Source: Neorhizobium galegae (GTDB taxonomy: Bacteria; Pseudomonadota; Alphaproteobacteria; Rhizobiales; Rhizobiaceae). From it: a stretch of DNA of 64,000 nucleotides. This document shows positions 42,079-50,067 of this stretch, piece after piece. The notes under the pieces are model-generated. The model was not told the DNA's origin and did no database searches. It saw only the letters and a list, made by a program, of their open reading frames with translations. Position 1 is the stretch's first letter. The number at the start of each line of letters is the position of its first letter. Position numbers and translations under genes: made by a program. Location of the stretch: contig NZ_JAGIPG010000001.1 in NCBI RefSeq assembly GCF_017877055.1, positions 620,001-684,000 of the forward strand. The letters are read 5' to 3'.

Positions 42079-42141
42079 TTCTGGTCGTGGTGAAGGGAGC
42101 CACAATTCCCCCGGTTTAAAAACCGGTCGTCACGACCAGAA
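42079..42141. repeat. Nested inverted repeats at the 3' end of the ArsR gene
   Basis: TTCTGGTCGTG (42079-42089) is exactly complementary to CACGACCAGAA (42131-42141), the latter being the last codons of the ArsR gene. Inside lies CCGGTTT-AA-AAACCGG (42111-42126). Together they can form a long hairpin in either transcript and may act as terminator or 3' stabiliser; no T-run follows on the minus strand. Confidence 0.5.
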
Positions 42142-42390
42142 CTGATCCAGCCACAGGTTCAGCCTGTCGAAGCCCTTGCTGTTGACGGAATAGATGCGCC
42201 GCGTGCCTTCCGCCGTCACATTCACCAGATTGCTGTCCAAGAGAGCCTTGAGATGCTGGGACACCGCGGGCCGGCTGATCGGCAGGCCCTGCGCAAGTTC
42301 GTTTACGGTTTTCGGAGCGCGCCGCAATTCTTCCAGCAGATACCGCCGGTTAGGATCAGCTATGGCTGCAAAGGGATCAACGGTCGTCAT
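42130..42390 (-). CDS. ArsR-family transcriptional regulator
   Basis: 86 residues, a compact winged helix: ADPNRRYLLEELRRAP, NELAQGLPISRPAVSQHLKAL (recognition helix) and a RRIYSVNSKGFDRL wing. There is no CxC metal motif, so it is a non-metal ArsR of the SdpR-like group. Upstream (42403-42422) are two CGGTAA repeats that could be an operator. It is 114 bp behind the TauE/SafE gene on the same strand; a link to sulfur or oxidative signals is only a guess. Confidence 0.85.
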   Translation of the reverse strand: MTTVDPFAAIADPNRRYLLEELRRAPKTVNELAQGLPISRPAVSQHLKALLDSNLVNVTAEGTRRIYSVNSKGFDRLNLWLDQFWS

Positions 42391-42504
42391 GCGTTGAACT
42401 TACGGTAAACGTTCGGTAACGGCAAGATTTATTGTGCGTCGCAACAATATGCGCCGCCTTATTTTGCGTTGCTTTTTTAGCGAGGCTGCGCTTGCTTCGC
42501 CGGG

Positions 42505-43275
42505 TCAGAACGGCAGGCCGTCCCACAGCAGTTTCAACCCCGCACAGAATGCCAGACCGTAAGTCATCGGATAGAAGGTTTCGGCCTTCAGGTGCTTGAC
42601 GACTGCCGCGCCGATCATGGTCGCGATCAGCGCGACGGGCAGCAGGGTTGCGGATATGGTCAGGTTCTCGGTTCCCAGCGCCCCCAGGAAGAAATAGGGA
42701 ATGACCTTGACCGCGTTGACGATCGCAAAGAAGCGGATGCTGGCCCCGGTATAGGCCTTCGGATCGAGCCGCATCGGCAGGACGTAGATCTGGAAGGGCG
42801 GTCCGCCGGCATGGGCGACGAAGCTCGCGTAACCGGACAGGGCGCCCCAGAAAGTGGCCGCGGCCGGGCGGTGCGGCAGGGGAGCCCTCGGCCGGTTGGA
42901 GTGGGGACCGTAGACCTGCCAGAAATAGCGCGCGGTAAACAGGATCGTCGCAACCGCGATGACGAGGCGCAGCGCATTGTCCGAGACATAGGCCGAGGTC
43001 GCCCAGCCGAGCGCGATGCCGATGACGCCGCCGGGCAGGATCATCAGCAGCGTCTTGCGGTCGTTGAAATTTCGCCAGGACCACAATGCGACGATGTCCA
43101 TGACGATCAGGATCGGCAGGAAGATCGCCGCCGCCTTGACCGGATCGACGGCGAGCGACATCAGCGGCACGCCGAGCAACCCGATAGCGCCGCCGATGCC
43201 TCCCTTCGAGAGGCCGACAAGCAGAACAGCGGGGATGGCGAAGGTGAAGAACGCGAAGCTAAGCGTATCGGGCAT
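42505..43275 (-). CDS. TauE/SafE sulfite/organosulfonate exporter family membrane protein
   Basis: 256 residues with about eight transmembrane segments and the two glycine-rich family repeats (LVGLSKGGIGGAIGLLGVPLMSL near the N-terminus; GALSGYASFVAHAGGPPFQIY in the middle). The family moves sulfite, sulfonates or sulfoacetate outward across the inner membrane. ATG 43275 is chosen; the longer frame to 43395 runs into the promoter of the divergent ThiE-like gene. Substrate is unknown. Confidence 0.87.
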   Translation of the reverse strand: MPDTLSFAFFTFAIPAVLLVGLSKGGIGGAIGLLGVPLMSLAVDPVKAAAIFLPILIVMDIVALWSWRNFNDRKTLLMILPGGVIGIALGWATSAYVSDNALRLVIAVATILFTARYFWQVYGPHSNRPRAPLPHRPAAATFWGALSGYASFVAHAGGPPFQIYVLPMRLDPKAYTGASIRFFAIVNAVKVIPYFFLGALGTENLTISATLLPVALIATMIGAAVVKHLKAETFYPMTYGLAFCAGLKLLWDGLPF

Positions 43276-43393
43276 GAAGACTCGGAGGGGATGAGGGAAT
43301 GGTTGATCCGGCAGGCGGTCCGGTCTATCGAATTTGCGGACAGAAAACGAGTGCGGATTTTCACAAGCCGATATCCGCCGAACGGGAAGAAAC

Positions 43394-44047
43394 ATGACCG
43401 GACAGGAAGACCGCTGCCGCCTCGTGCTGATCGTGCCGCACTATGACGATGCCGATCAGCAGGCCAAGGATCTCGAAGCAGCGCTTGCAGGCGGCGACGT
43501 CGCGTCGGTGATCGTGCCGCAATACGGGCTCGACGACCAGGCGTTCCAGAAGCGTGCGGAAGCGCTGGTCGAACTGATCCAGGCGGCGGGCGCTGCGGCG
43601 CTGATTTCCGGCGACAGCCGGGTGGCCGGCCGCATCAAGGCGGATGGCCTGCATCTCGGCGGGAACCTGACGGAGCTGGAGGAAACGATCGAGAAATTCG
43701 TGCCGAAGATGATCGTCGGCACCGGCGGGGCGGCTGACCGGCACCAGGCGCTGGCGATCGGCGAATTCCGCCCCGACTACATCTTCTTCGGCAAGCTCGA
43801 CGGCGACATCAAGCCCGAAGCACATCCGAAAAACCTCGCGCTCGGTGAATGGTGGGCCTCGATGATCGAGATCCCCTGCATCGTCATGGGCGGTACCGAT
43901 CCGTCGTCGGCGCTTGCCGTCGCGGAGACCGGGGCGGAGTTCGTGGCGCTCAGGGGAGCGGTCTTCTCCAGCCTTCAAGGCCCCGGCGCCGCGGTCGCTG
44001 AAGTCAACGCAATTCTGGACGAAAAAGCGCCACGGTTTGAGGCTTGA
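43394..44047 (+). CDS. Thiamine-phosphate synthase-like protein
   Basis: 217 residues with the ThiE TIM-barrel order: LVLIVPHYDD, ALISGDSRVAGRIKADGLHLGG, a PDYIFFGKLDGD strand, and IVMGGTDPSSALAVAETGAEFVAL at the phosphate-binding end. Classical ThiE has HLGQxDLP and GVSxH; here these are HLGGN and GTGG, so catalytic competence is not certain. It may be a paralogue (compare TenI-like proteins). Its TGA overlaps the next ATG (TGATG), coupling it to a Sel1-repeat protein. No other thi genes are near. Confidence 0.72.
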   Translation: MTGQEDRCRLVLIVPHYDDADQQAKDLEAALAGGDVASVIVPQYGLDDQAFQKRAEALVELIQAAGAAALISGDSRVAGRIKADGLHLGGNLTELEETIEKFVPKMIVGTGGAADRHQALAIGEFRPDYIFFGKLDGDIKPEAHPKNLALGEWWASMIEIPCIVMGGTDPSSALAVAETGAEFVALRGAVFSSLQGPGAAVAEVNAILDEKAPRFEA

Positions 44048-45192
44048 TGAAGCCCATGCCGTCGAACCGAGTTTCCCGCGTGATTCTGAAAGGGCTGCTG
44101 GCGACGCTCGTCGCTTCGGCAGCAATGCCTTCCTTTGCGCTGGCGCAGGCGAATTCGAGAGCGGTCACCCGGCCGGTGGAGCCCGGTTTCCAGCCGATGA
44201 AAAAGGGCCGGGTCGAGATCCAGCCGGTACCAGGCGCCGCGCAGGGCACCAAGGAGCCCGAGGGCCAGCCGAGCGGCATCGTTCCTTCGGGCGGCGTTGA
44301 ACTTTACCAGCGCATGGGTGCGGCACTGCCGCCGGCACCGGCGGAAAAAGCCTATACCGGCGCCGTGGACGATGCCTACGGGGCATACCAGCGTGGAATG
44401 TACGTGACGGCGCTCGACAAGGCGCTGACCCGGGCCGGGGCCGGCGATGCGGCGGCGCAGACGCTGGTCGCGGAAATGATGACCAAGGGGCTCGGCATCA
44501 AGCGCGATGCCAAGACTGCGGCATTCTGGTATCAGAAGGCGGCGGAGGGCGGCGATCCGGCCGCGATGTTCCAATATGCGCTGCTGCTGATGACCGGGCG
44601 CGACGTGCCGCGCGACAAGTCAAAGGCTGACGATTTCATGCGCAGGGCCGCCGAAGCCGGCAATGCCTCGGCACAGTTTAACTGGGCGCAGATCGTGGTC
44701 TCCGAAAATCCGGGTGACAAGGGCCTGCATCTGGCCTTGCCGTTTTATGAAAAATCCGCAAGGCAGGGCGTGGCCGACAGCCAATATGCGGTGGCGCAGC
44801 TCTATGTGACGCTGAAGGACCTGCCGGCGGACAAGAAGGCGCGGGCCCGCGAATGGCTGGAGCGTGCCGCAGACGCCGGTTTCGACACCGCCCAGCTCGA
44901 CATGGGCCTGTGGCTGGTCAACGGCGTTGCGGGAGACCGCAATTACGAAAAGGGTTTCGAATGGCTGCGGATCGCCGCCCATCGCGGCAATGTGGTGGCC
45001 CAGAACAAGCTCGCCCATCTCTATATCAACGCGCTCGGCACTCGGCCTGATCCGGTCGAAGCGGCCAAGTGGTACGTGCTGTCGCGCCGGGCCGGCCTTC
45101 AAGACCCGGAGCTTGAGGATTTCTATCTCGGGATCAACGAGGATCAGCAGCGCCGGGCGATCGACGCGGCGAATAAATTCCGGCGGGGGTGA
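44047..45192 (+). CDS. Exported Sel1/TPR-like repeat protein
   Basis: 381 residues. A signal peptide ends near SFALAQ (about residue 34). From about residue 115 there are Sel1 repeats with the AxxWYxKAAExGxxxAxxxLAxLY pattern: KTAAFWYQKAAEGGDPAAM, KADDFMRRAAEAGNASAQ, LPFYEKSARQGVADSQYAVA, REWLERAADAGFDTAQLD, FEWLRIAAHRGNVVAQNKLA and AAKWYVLSRRAG. This predicts a periplasmic protein-protein scaffold; rhizobial relatives include the ExoR and PodJ-type Sel1 proteins, but no such function is shown. It is coupled to the upstream ThiE-like gene. Confidence 0.85.
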   Translation: MKPMPSNRVSRVILKGLLATLVASAAMPSFALAQANSRAVTRPVEPGFQPMKKGRVEIQPVPGAAQGTKEPEGQPSGIVPSGGVELYQRMGAALPPAPAEKAYTGAVDDAYGAYQRGMYVTALDKALTRAGAGDAAAQTLVAEMMTKGLGIKRDAKTAAFWYQKAAEGGDPAAMFQYALLLMTGRDVPRDKSKADDFMRRAAEAGNASAQFNWAQIVVSENPGDKGLHLALPFYEKSARQGVADSQYAVAQLYVTLKDLPADKKARAREWLERAADAGFDTAQLDMGLWLVNGVAGDRNYEKGFEWLRIAAHRGNVVAQNKLAHLYINALGTRPDPVEAAKWYVLSRRAGLQDPELEDFYLGINEDQQRRAIDAANKFRRG

Positions 45193-45210
45193 GGCGCGAC
45201 GGCTTGCCGT

Positions 45211-45235
45211 CAAATCGCTCCAGTGGAGCGATTTG
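45211..45235. repeat. Near-perfect 25-bp palindrome
   Basis: CAAATCGCTCC and GGAGCGATTTG are exact complements around AGT. It lies 19 bp past the Sel1 gene stop and is followed by more short GC-rich symmetry (GAGCCGGTTCGGC region). It looks like a dispersed palindromic repeat rather than a terminator, since no T-run follows. Confidence 0.55.
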
Positions 45236-45343
45236 AGCGCCGAACGCGCTAAGCCAAAGCGAAGCGCCGGGAGCCGGTTCGGCAAAGCCGGAGCAATCGA
45301 TCCGTTGAAGCGGTTGCAGGGACCTGGAGGGGGCGGGGCAGGA

Positions 45344-46606
45344 TTGGACCAGATCGAGTTTTTCGCACGTGTCGGGCTGGCGATCGCCATCGGTGCCGCC
45401 GTTGGCGTGGAGCGTCACTGGCGCGAACGGGACGAACCGCCGGGAGCTCGGGCAGCCGGCATCCGCACCTTCACGATGATCGGCATGCTCGGCGGCGTTG
45501 CCGGCTTGATCGAGCGGAGCCTCGCTCCGGCATCGGCCTATCCGGGCATCGTGACCGTCGGTTTTCTGATCGCCGTCACGGTCGTCCTGACCCTGTTCGA
45601 GCTGCGCCAGGCGATCGCTGAGGAGAGCTTCAGCGCCACCTCGGTCATTACCGCCCTCCTCACGTTCGGTCTTGGCCTGCTGGCCGTCATTGGTGACATG
45701 GTGCTGGCTTCGGCGGCCGGAGCCACGCTTGTCTCGATCCTTGCAGGCCGCGAATTTCTGCACGGGGCGATCCGCCGCATGCAATGGGTGGAGTTGCGTT
45801 CCGCCGTCATCCTGCTTGCCATGACTTTCGTGCTCCTGCCGATCATCCCGGCCGATCCGTTCGGTCCATTCGGCGGCATCTCGCCGCGAAGCCTCGTCCT
45901 CCTGGTCATCACGCTCGCCTCCATCTCCTTTGCCGGTTATATCGCGGTTCGGTTGCTCGGGACCTCGCGAGGCGACGTGGTCGCGGGCGGGATCGGCGGT
46001 CTCGTTTCCTCGACCGGCACGACCATCACGTTTGCGAGGCGCAGCCGGGAAGGTGCAAGCACGACGTCGCTTGCCGCCGGCGCCATCAGTGCTGGTGCCG
46101 TGTCACTCCTGCGGGTCGCTTTCCTGATCGGGATGCTGGCGGCCAGCCTGCTGCCGGCCCTGCTGCTGCCGCTCTGCGTCGGCGCTTTGGTCATGCTGGG
46201 TTACGCCGCATTCCTTGCCTTCGGGAAGCAAGCTGCGGTGAGTGAAAGCTCTCCCGGCAACCCGTTCGAACTTCCCGCGATTGCCAAGATGGCAGTCCTG
46301 CTTGCCGCCGTGGCATTTTTCGCCCGTGCCGCGACCCTCTATTTCGGTGATCGCGGTCTCCTTGCCGCCTCGGCGCTTTCCGCGCTTGCCGATGTCGATG
46401 CCGCGACCGTCACGGTGGCGGGCATGCTGCCGGGACTCGATGCAAACCTTGCTGTGCGCGCCATAGGCATCGGAGTGCTCGTCAACATGGTGATCAAGGC
46501 GGTCTACTCGGTGATCTTCGGCACTCGCAGTTTTGCCATCCATCTGTGGTCGGCCACGCTGATGTCGGTTGGCGCGGGACTTGCCGCGGATTGGCTGCAG
46601 GGCTGA
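45344..46606 (+). CDS. MgtC/SapB and DUF4010 domain membrane protein
   Basis: About 420 residues with roughly 11-12 hydrophobic segments. The N-terminal third is the MgtC/SapB domain (FARVGLAIAIGAAVGVERHWRERD with the conserved Arg/Glu pair, RTFTMIGMLGGVAGL). The rest is DUF4010 (GGIGGLVSSTGTTITFARRSRE, LLRVAFLIGMLAASLLPALL). The frame is open far upstream over the Sel1 gene, but homology begins at DQIEFFARVG; the start is therefore taken as TTG 45344 after GGGGCAGGA, which is tentative. Function is unknown; some relatives affect Mg2+ homeostasis. Confidence 0.78.
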   Translation: MDQIEFFARVGLAIAIGAAVGVERHWRERDEPPGARAAGIRTFTMIGMLGGVAGLIERSLAPASAYPGIVTVGFLIAVTVVLTLFELRQAIAEESFSATSVITALLTFGLGLLAVIGDMVLASAAGATLVSILAGREFLHGAIRRMQWVELRSAVILLAMTFVLLPIIPADPFGPFGGISPRSLVLLVITLASISFAGYIAVRLLGTSRGDVVAGGIGGLVSSTGTTITFARRSREGASTTSLAAGAISAGAVSLLRVAFLIGMLAASLLPALLLPLCVGALVMLGYAAFLAFGKQAAVSESSPGNPFELPAIAKMAVLLAAVAFFARAATLYFGDRGLLAASALSALADVDAATVTVAGMLPGLDANLAVRAIGIGVLVNMVIKAVYSVIFGTRSFAIHLWSATLMSVGAGLAADWLQG

Positions 46607-46762
46607 GCGTCGGATGCTTCGTGGCCGAGAGAATAGCCGCTCTGCCGGCGCCATGACTTGAATTTCCCGCGGTTTTGTGGTCTTGAACCCGCCCATCAAT
46701 AAAAACTGAAAAAACGCCGTCCCGTCCAGACGACAGTCGGGACAACTCCAAGGATTTCCCGC

Positions 46763-47563
46763 ATGGCCCGCTCCGCCCTTCTCAACGTCATGGTTCAGGC
46801 TGCCCTCAAGGCAGGCAAGTCGCTTTCCAGAGATTTCGGCGAGGTGCAGAACCTGCAGGTTTCGGTGAAGGGCCCGAGCGATTTCGTCTCCCAGGCGGAT
46901 CTGAAGGCGGAAAAGATCGTCCGCGACGAGCTGCTGAAATCGCGTCCGACCTATGGTTTCGTCGGCGAGGAAAGCGAAGAGCTGAAGGGTACCGACGGCG
47001 CGCATCGCTGGATCGTCGATCCGCTCGACGGCACCACCAACTTCCTGCACGGCATCCCGCAGTTCGCCGTATCGATTGCGCTCGAGCGCAACGGCGAAGT
47101 GGTTGCCGGCGTCGTTTTCAATCCGGCGACGGACGAGCTGTTCACTGCCGAAAAGGGCGGCGGCGCTTTCATGAACGACCGCCGCATCCGGGTCGCTGCC
47201 CGCCGGGTGCTGTCCGACTGCGTGATCGGCTGCGGCATGCCGCATCTCGGCCGCGGCAATCACGGCAAGTTCCTGGTCGAACTGCGCCACGTGATGGGTG
47301 AAGTCGCCGGCATGCGCCGGTTTGGCGCGGCCGCCCTCGACCTTGCCTATGTGGCTGCCGGCCGCCTCGACGGTTTCTGGGAAACCGACCTTATGCCCTG
47401 GGACATGGCCGCCGGCCTGATCCTGATCCGCGAGGCGGGCGGTTTCGTCTCCGACATGAAGGGCACGACCGACATCTTCGGCAGCGGCAATGTCGTTGCC
47501 GGCAACGAGCCCATTCAGAAGGCGCTGATCGAAGTCGTCAACCGGCCCGTTCCGACCCGCTGA
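46763..47563 (+). CDS. suhB: Inositol monophosphatase family protein (SuhB-like)
   Basis: 266 residues. Metal-binding motifs: GEESEE near residue 70, WIVDPLDGTTNFLHG (about 88-102) and the C-terminal WDMAAGLILIREAGG. It dephosphorylates inositol-1-phosphate and related sugar phosphates; SuhB homologues also act in rRNA antitermination. The leader holds a GTCCCG/CGGGAC hairpin near 46723-46748. Strong family match; the physiological substrate is not resolved. Confidence 0.92.
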   Translation: MARSALLNVMVQAALKAGKSLSRDFGEVQNLQVSVKGPSDFVSQADLKAEKIVRDELLKSRPTYGFVGEESEELKGTDGAHRWIVDPLDGTTNFLHGIPQFAVSIALERNGEVVAGVVFNPATDELFTAEKGGGAFMNDRRIRVAARRVLSDCVIGCGMPHLGRGNHGKFLVELRHVMGEVAGMRRFGAAALDLAYVAAGRLDGFWETDLMPWDMAAGLILIREAGGFVSDMKGTTDIFGSGNVVAGNEPIQKALIEVVNRPVPTR

Positions 47564-47698
47564 GGCATTTTTGCGCCACCGCACAGCTTAGAGCTCCAGT
47601 ACTGAATAGCTGACTGTTTTCCTAAGCTTCTGCACTTCAATTCGTCGCAATTTTCAACTAGCCTCCGGCGCGGCAGACTACCGGAGGCGAAGCATATT

Positions 47699-48751
47699 AT
47701 GGCGAATGCGACAGTGGACGATCTGGATGCGTCTGAGACGAATCGCGGCGGCTATGCCTACAAACTTTCCAATCCCGCCTCGTTTTTATGGACGATGTTG
47801 ATCTTCCTGATCATCGTCGGTTTCGTCGCTTCCATCCTCTACCGCCAGGCTGCCCACGCCTTCCAGACCAATCCCGGCCTGAACGGCCTCATTCTCGGCG
47901 TTCTCCTGATCGGCGTGATCCTGGTTTTCAACCAGGTGATCGCCCTGATGCCGGAAGTGCGCTGGTTCAATTCCTTCCGCGCCGCTGGCAGCGCCGACAA
48001 GGTTGGCCGCGAACCGCGCCTGCTGGCGCCGATGCGCACCCTGATCGGCAGCCGCCGCAAGATGGCGCTGTCGACCAATGCCTTCCGTTCCATCCTCGAC
48101 ACGATCGGCACGCGCCTCGACGAATCACGCGACACGTCGCGGTATCTCATCGGCCTGCTCGTCTTTCTCGGCCTGCTCGGCACGTTCTGGGGCCTTATCC
48201 AGACCATCGGCTCGATCAGCAACGTGATTGGGGCGCTCGACCCGAATTCCGGCAGTTCCAACGATGTGCTCGCCGCCATCAAGAGCGGCCTTGCCCAGCC
48301 GCTGGCCGGCATGGGCACGGCGTTCTCCTCCTCCCTGCTTGGCCTTTCCGGCTCGCTGATTCTTGGCTTCCTCGACCTTCAGGCGGGCCGCGCCCAGAAC
48401 CGGTTCTATACGGAACTCGAGAACTGGCTGTCTTCGGTGACCGATCTCGGATCGGACATGCCGCCGGCCGTCGCCGAGACCCTCGCGAGCGGTTCGTCCG
48501 AGGATATCAGAGCGCTGACCGAACAGCTGCGCGCGCTCGCCTCGGCCCAGACCAAGGGGCCGGTCGATGCCCACCAGAACGAGCGGTCGCTGTCGGCCAT
48601 GGCCAATCTTGCCGAAGGCATCCAGGGCCTGGTCAAGAACATGCGCAACGAACAGCAGATGCTGCGCGACTGGATCGAGGCGCAGCAGGAAGAATCAAAG
48701 GCACTGCGCCGCACGCTCGACCGGCTTTCCGACAAGATCGGGGGGAAGTAA
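47699..48751 (+). CDS. MotA/TolQ/ExbB-type proton-channel family membrane protein
   Basis: 350 residues. Two N-terminal transmembrane segments (FLWTMLIFLIIVGFVASIL, LILGVLLIGVILVF), a cytoplasmic stretch, then two more (YLIGLLVFLGLLGTFWGLIQTI, GMGTAFSSSLLGLSGSLILGFL) carrying the MotA/ExbB signature GTFWGLI and the Ala/Thr/Ser channel helix. The C-terminal 100 residues form a cytoplasmic helix (ERSLSAMANLAEGIQGL to LRRTLDRLSDK). With the next gene, 3 bp away, it should build a 5:2 ion-driven rotary complex. It is not flagellar motA: no flagellar genes are near. Confidence 0.85.
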   Translation: MANATVDDLDASETNRGGYAYKLSNPASFLWTMLIFLIIVGFVASILYRQAAHAFQTNPGLNGLILGVLLIGVILVFNQVIALMPEVRWFNSFRAAGSADKVGREPRLLAPMRTLIGSRRKMALSTNAFRSILDTIGTRLDESRDTSRYLIGLLVFLGLLGTFWGLIQTIGSISNVIGALDPNSGSSNDVLAAIKSGLAQPLAGMGTAFSSSLLGLSGSLILGFLDLQAGRAQNRFYTELENWLSSVTDLGSDMPPAVAETLASGSSEDIRALTEQLRALASAQTKGPVDAHQNERSLSAMANLAEGIQGLVKNMRNEQQMLRDWIEAQQEESKALRRTLDRLSDKIGGK

Positions 48752-48754
48752 GCG

Positions 48755-49786
48755 ATGGCGCTCGGCAAGAACCGCCGTCGCGAGCGGGGTGTCGACTATT
48801 GGCCGGGTTTCGTGGATGCGCTTTCCACGCTGCTGCTCGCCATCATGTTCCTGCTGACGGTCTTCGTGCTGGCGCAGTTCCTGCTCAGCCGCGAAATCAC
48901 CGGCCGTGACGAGGTGCTGAACCGGCTGAACAGCCAGATCGCCGAACTGACGGAGCTGCTGGCGCTCGAAAAGGGCAATACCCAGGATGTCGAGGATCAG
49001 CTCGCCAACCTGCAGTCCTCGCTCGCCACGGCGGAAGCCGACCGCTCGCGCCTGCAGCAGTTGCTGAGCCAGGGGACCGGCAGCAGCAGCGCCGCCAATG
49101 CGCGCATCGGCGACCTTACCAACCAGCTCAATCAGGAACAGCAGCTGAGCGCCCGCGCCGCAAGCCAGGTTGAGCTCCTCAACCAGCAGATCGCCGCGCT
49201 GCGTGCCCAGATCGCCGCCATCGAACAGGCGCTGCAGGCCTCGGAAGCCAAGGACGCTTCCTCGCAGGCGCAGATCTCCGATCTCGGCCGGCGCCTCAAC
49301 GTGGCGCTGGCGCAGCGCGTCCAGGAGCTGAACCGTTACCGCTCCGACTTCTTCGGCCGGCTGCGGGAGATCCTCTCGGACCGCGAAAACATTCGCATCG
49401 TCGGCGACCGTTTCGTGTTCCAGTCGGAAGTGCTCTTCCCCGTCGGCGGCAACGAACTCGACCCGGCGGGCCGGGTGGAGATGGACAAGCTCGCCGCAGC
49501 CCTTCTCGATCTCGCCAAGGAAATCCCGGCCGAGATCAACTGGGTGCTGCGCGTCGACGGGCATACGGACAACTCGCCGCTTTCCGGCTCTGGCCGCTAC
49601 CGCGACAACTGGGAGCTTTCTTCCGCCCGCGCTACCTCGGTGGTCAAATACCTGATCTCCAAGGGGGTGCCGGCCAACCGTCTCGTCGCTGCCGGCTTCG
49701 GCGAATTCCAGCCGATCGCGCAAGGGGATACGCCCGATGCCCGCTCCCAGAACCGCCGCATCGAGCTGAAGCTCACCGAGCGGTAA
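48755..49786 (+). CDS. MotB-like protein with periplasmic coiled coil and OmpA domain
   Basis: 343 residues. A short cytoplasmic head, one transmembrane helix with the conserved Asp of ion carriers (YWPGFVDALSTLLLAIMFLL), a long coiled coil (about residues 48-190, rich in Gln/Leu/Ala heptads), then an OmpA/MotB peptidoglycan-binding domain (about 215-343) with VDGHTDNSPL, NWELSSARA and RSQNRRIELKL. It pairs with the upstream MotA-like gene. The coiled coil is much longer than in TolR or MotB, placing the wall-binding domain far from the membrane. Function is unknown. Confidence 0.87.
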   Translation: MALGKNRRRERGVDYWPGFVDALSTLLLAIMFLLTVFVLAQFLLSREITGRDEVLNRLNSQIAELTELLALEKGNTQDVEDQLANLQSSLATAEADRSRLQQLLSQGTGSSSAANARIGDLTNQLNQEQQLSARAASQVELLNQQIAALRAQIAAIEQALQASEAKDASSQAQISDLGRRLNVALAQRVQELNRYRSDFFGRLREILSDRENIRIVGDRFVFQSEVLFPVGGNELDPAGRVEMDKLAAALLDLAKEIPAEINWVLRVDGHTDNSPLSGSGRYRDNWELSSARATSVVKYLISKGVPANRLVAAGFGEFQPIAQGDTPDARSQNRRIELKLTER

Positions 49787-49848
49787 GCCTGGCATTGTCC
49801 GTATTCATTGACGGCCGCAAAGCCCAGGCGGCCGGGAAGAACTGAGTG

Positions 49849-50067
49849 ATGGCCGAAGACAAGCCGGATATGGACGCCCTTATGAAGGCGGTCGCGGAAA
49901 GCCCCAAGCGCGACAACAGCGTCTATCACAAGGCGATCGCCGAGGCGCGCCAGGCCTTCGAAGAGGCCGAAGCCGCTCTCGGCGGACCGGTCGAAGTGCG
50001 CACTAGGAGCAAGATGAAGCGCAACGGCGACTACGTGGTGAAGTGGACGTTCAGGCGACTGGATTAG
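49849..50067 (+). CDS. Small hypothetical protein
   Basis: 72 residues from ATG 49849 (a GTG one codon earlier is also possible). It is charged: a helical N-terminal part (DALMKAVAESPKR, YHKAIAEARQAFEEAEAAL) and a basic beta-like end (EVRTRSKMKRNGDYVVKWTFRRLD). It has no membrane span. I do not recognise a family. It follows the motor pair by 62 bp on the same strand and its last 17 bp overlap the convergent glycoamylase-like gene. Confidence 0.7.
   Translation: MAEDKPDMDALMKAVAESPKRDNSVYHKAIAEARQAFEEAEAALGGPVEVRTRSKMKRNGDYVVKWTFRRLD

Noticed and set aside
44864..45343. Upstream extension of the MgtC/DUF4010 frame over the Sel1 gene
   Set aside because: It is Arg/Ser-rich, overlaps a clear Sel1-repeat gene and has no homology pattern; a start near 45344 is more plausible.
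47699..49786. Zorya anti-phage system (ZorAB)
   Set aside because: The two motor-like genes are present, but no ZorC, ZorD or ZorE-like genes follow; downstream are a 72-residue protein and a glycoside hydrolase.
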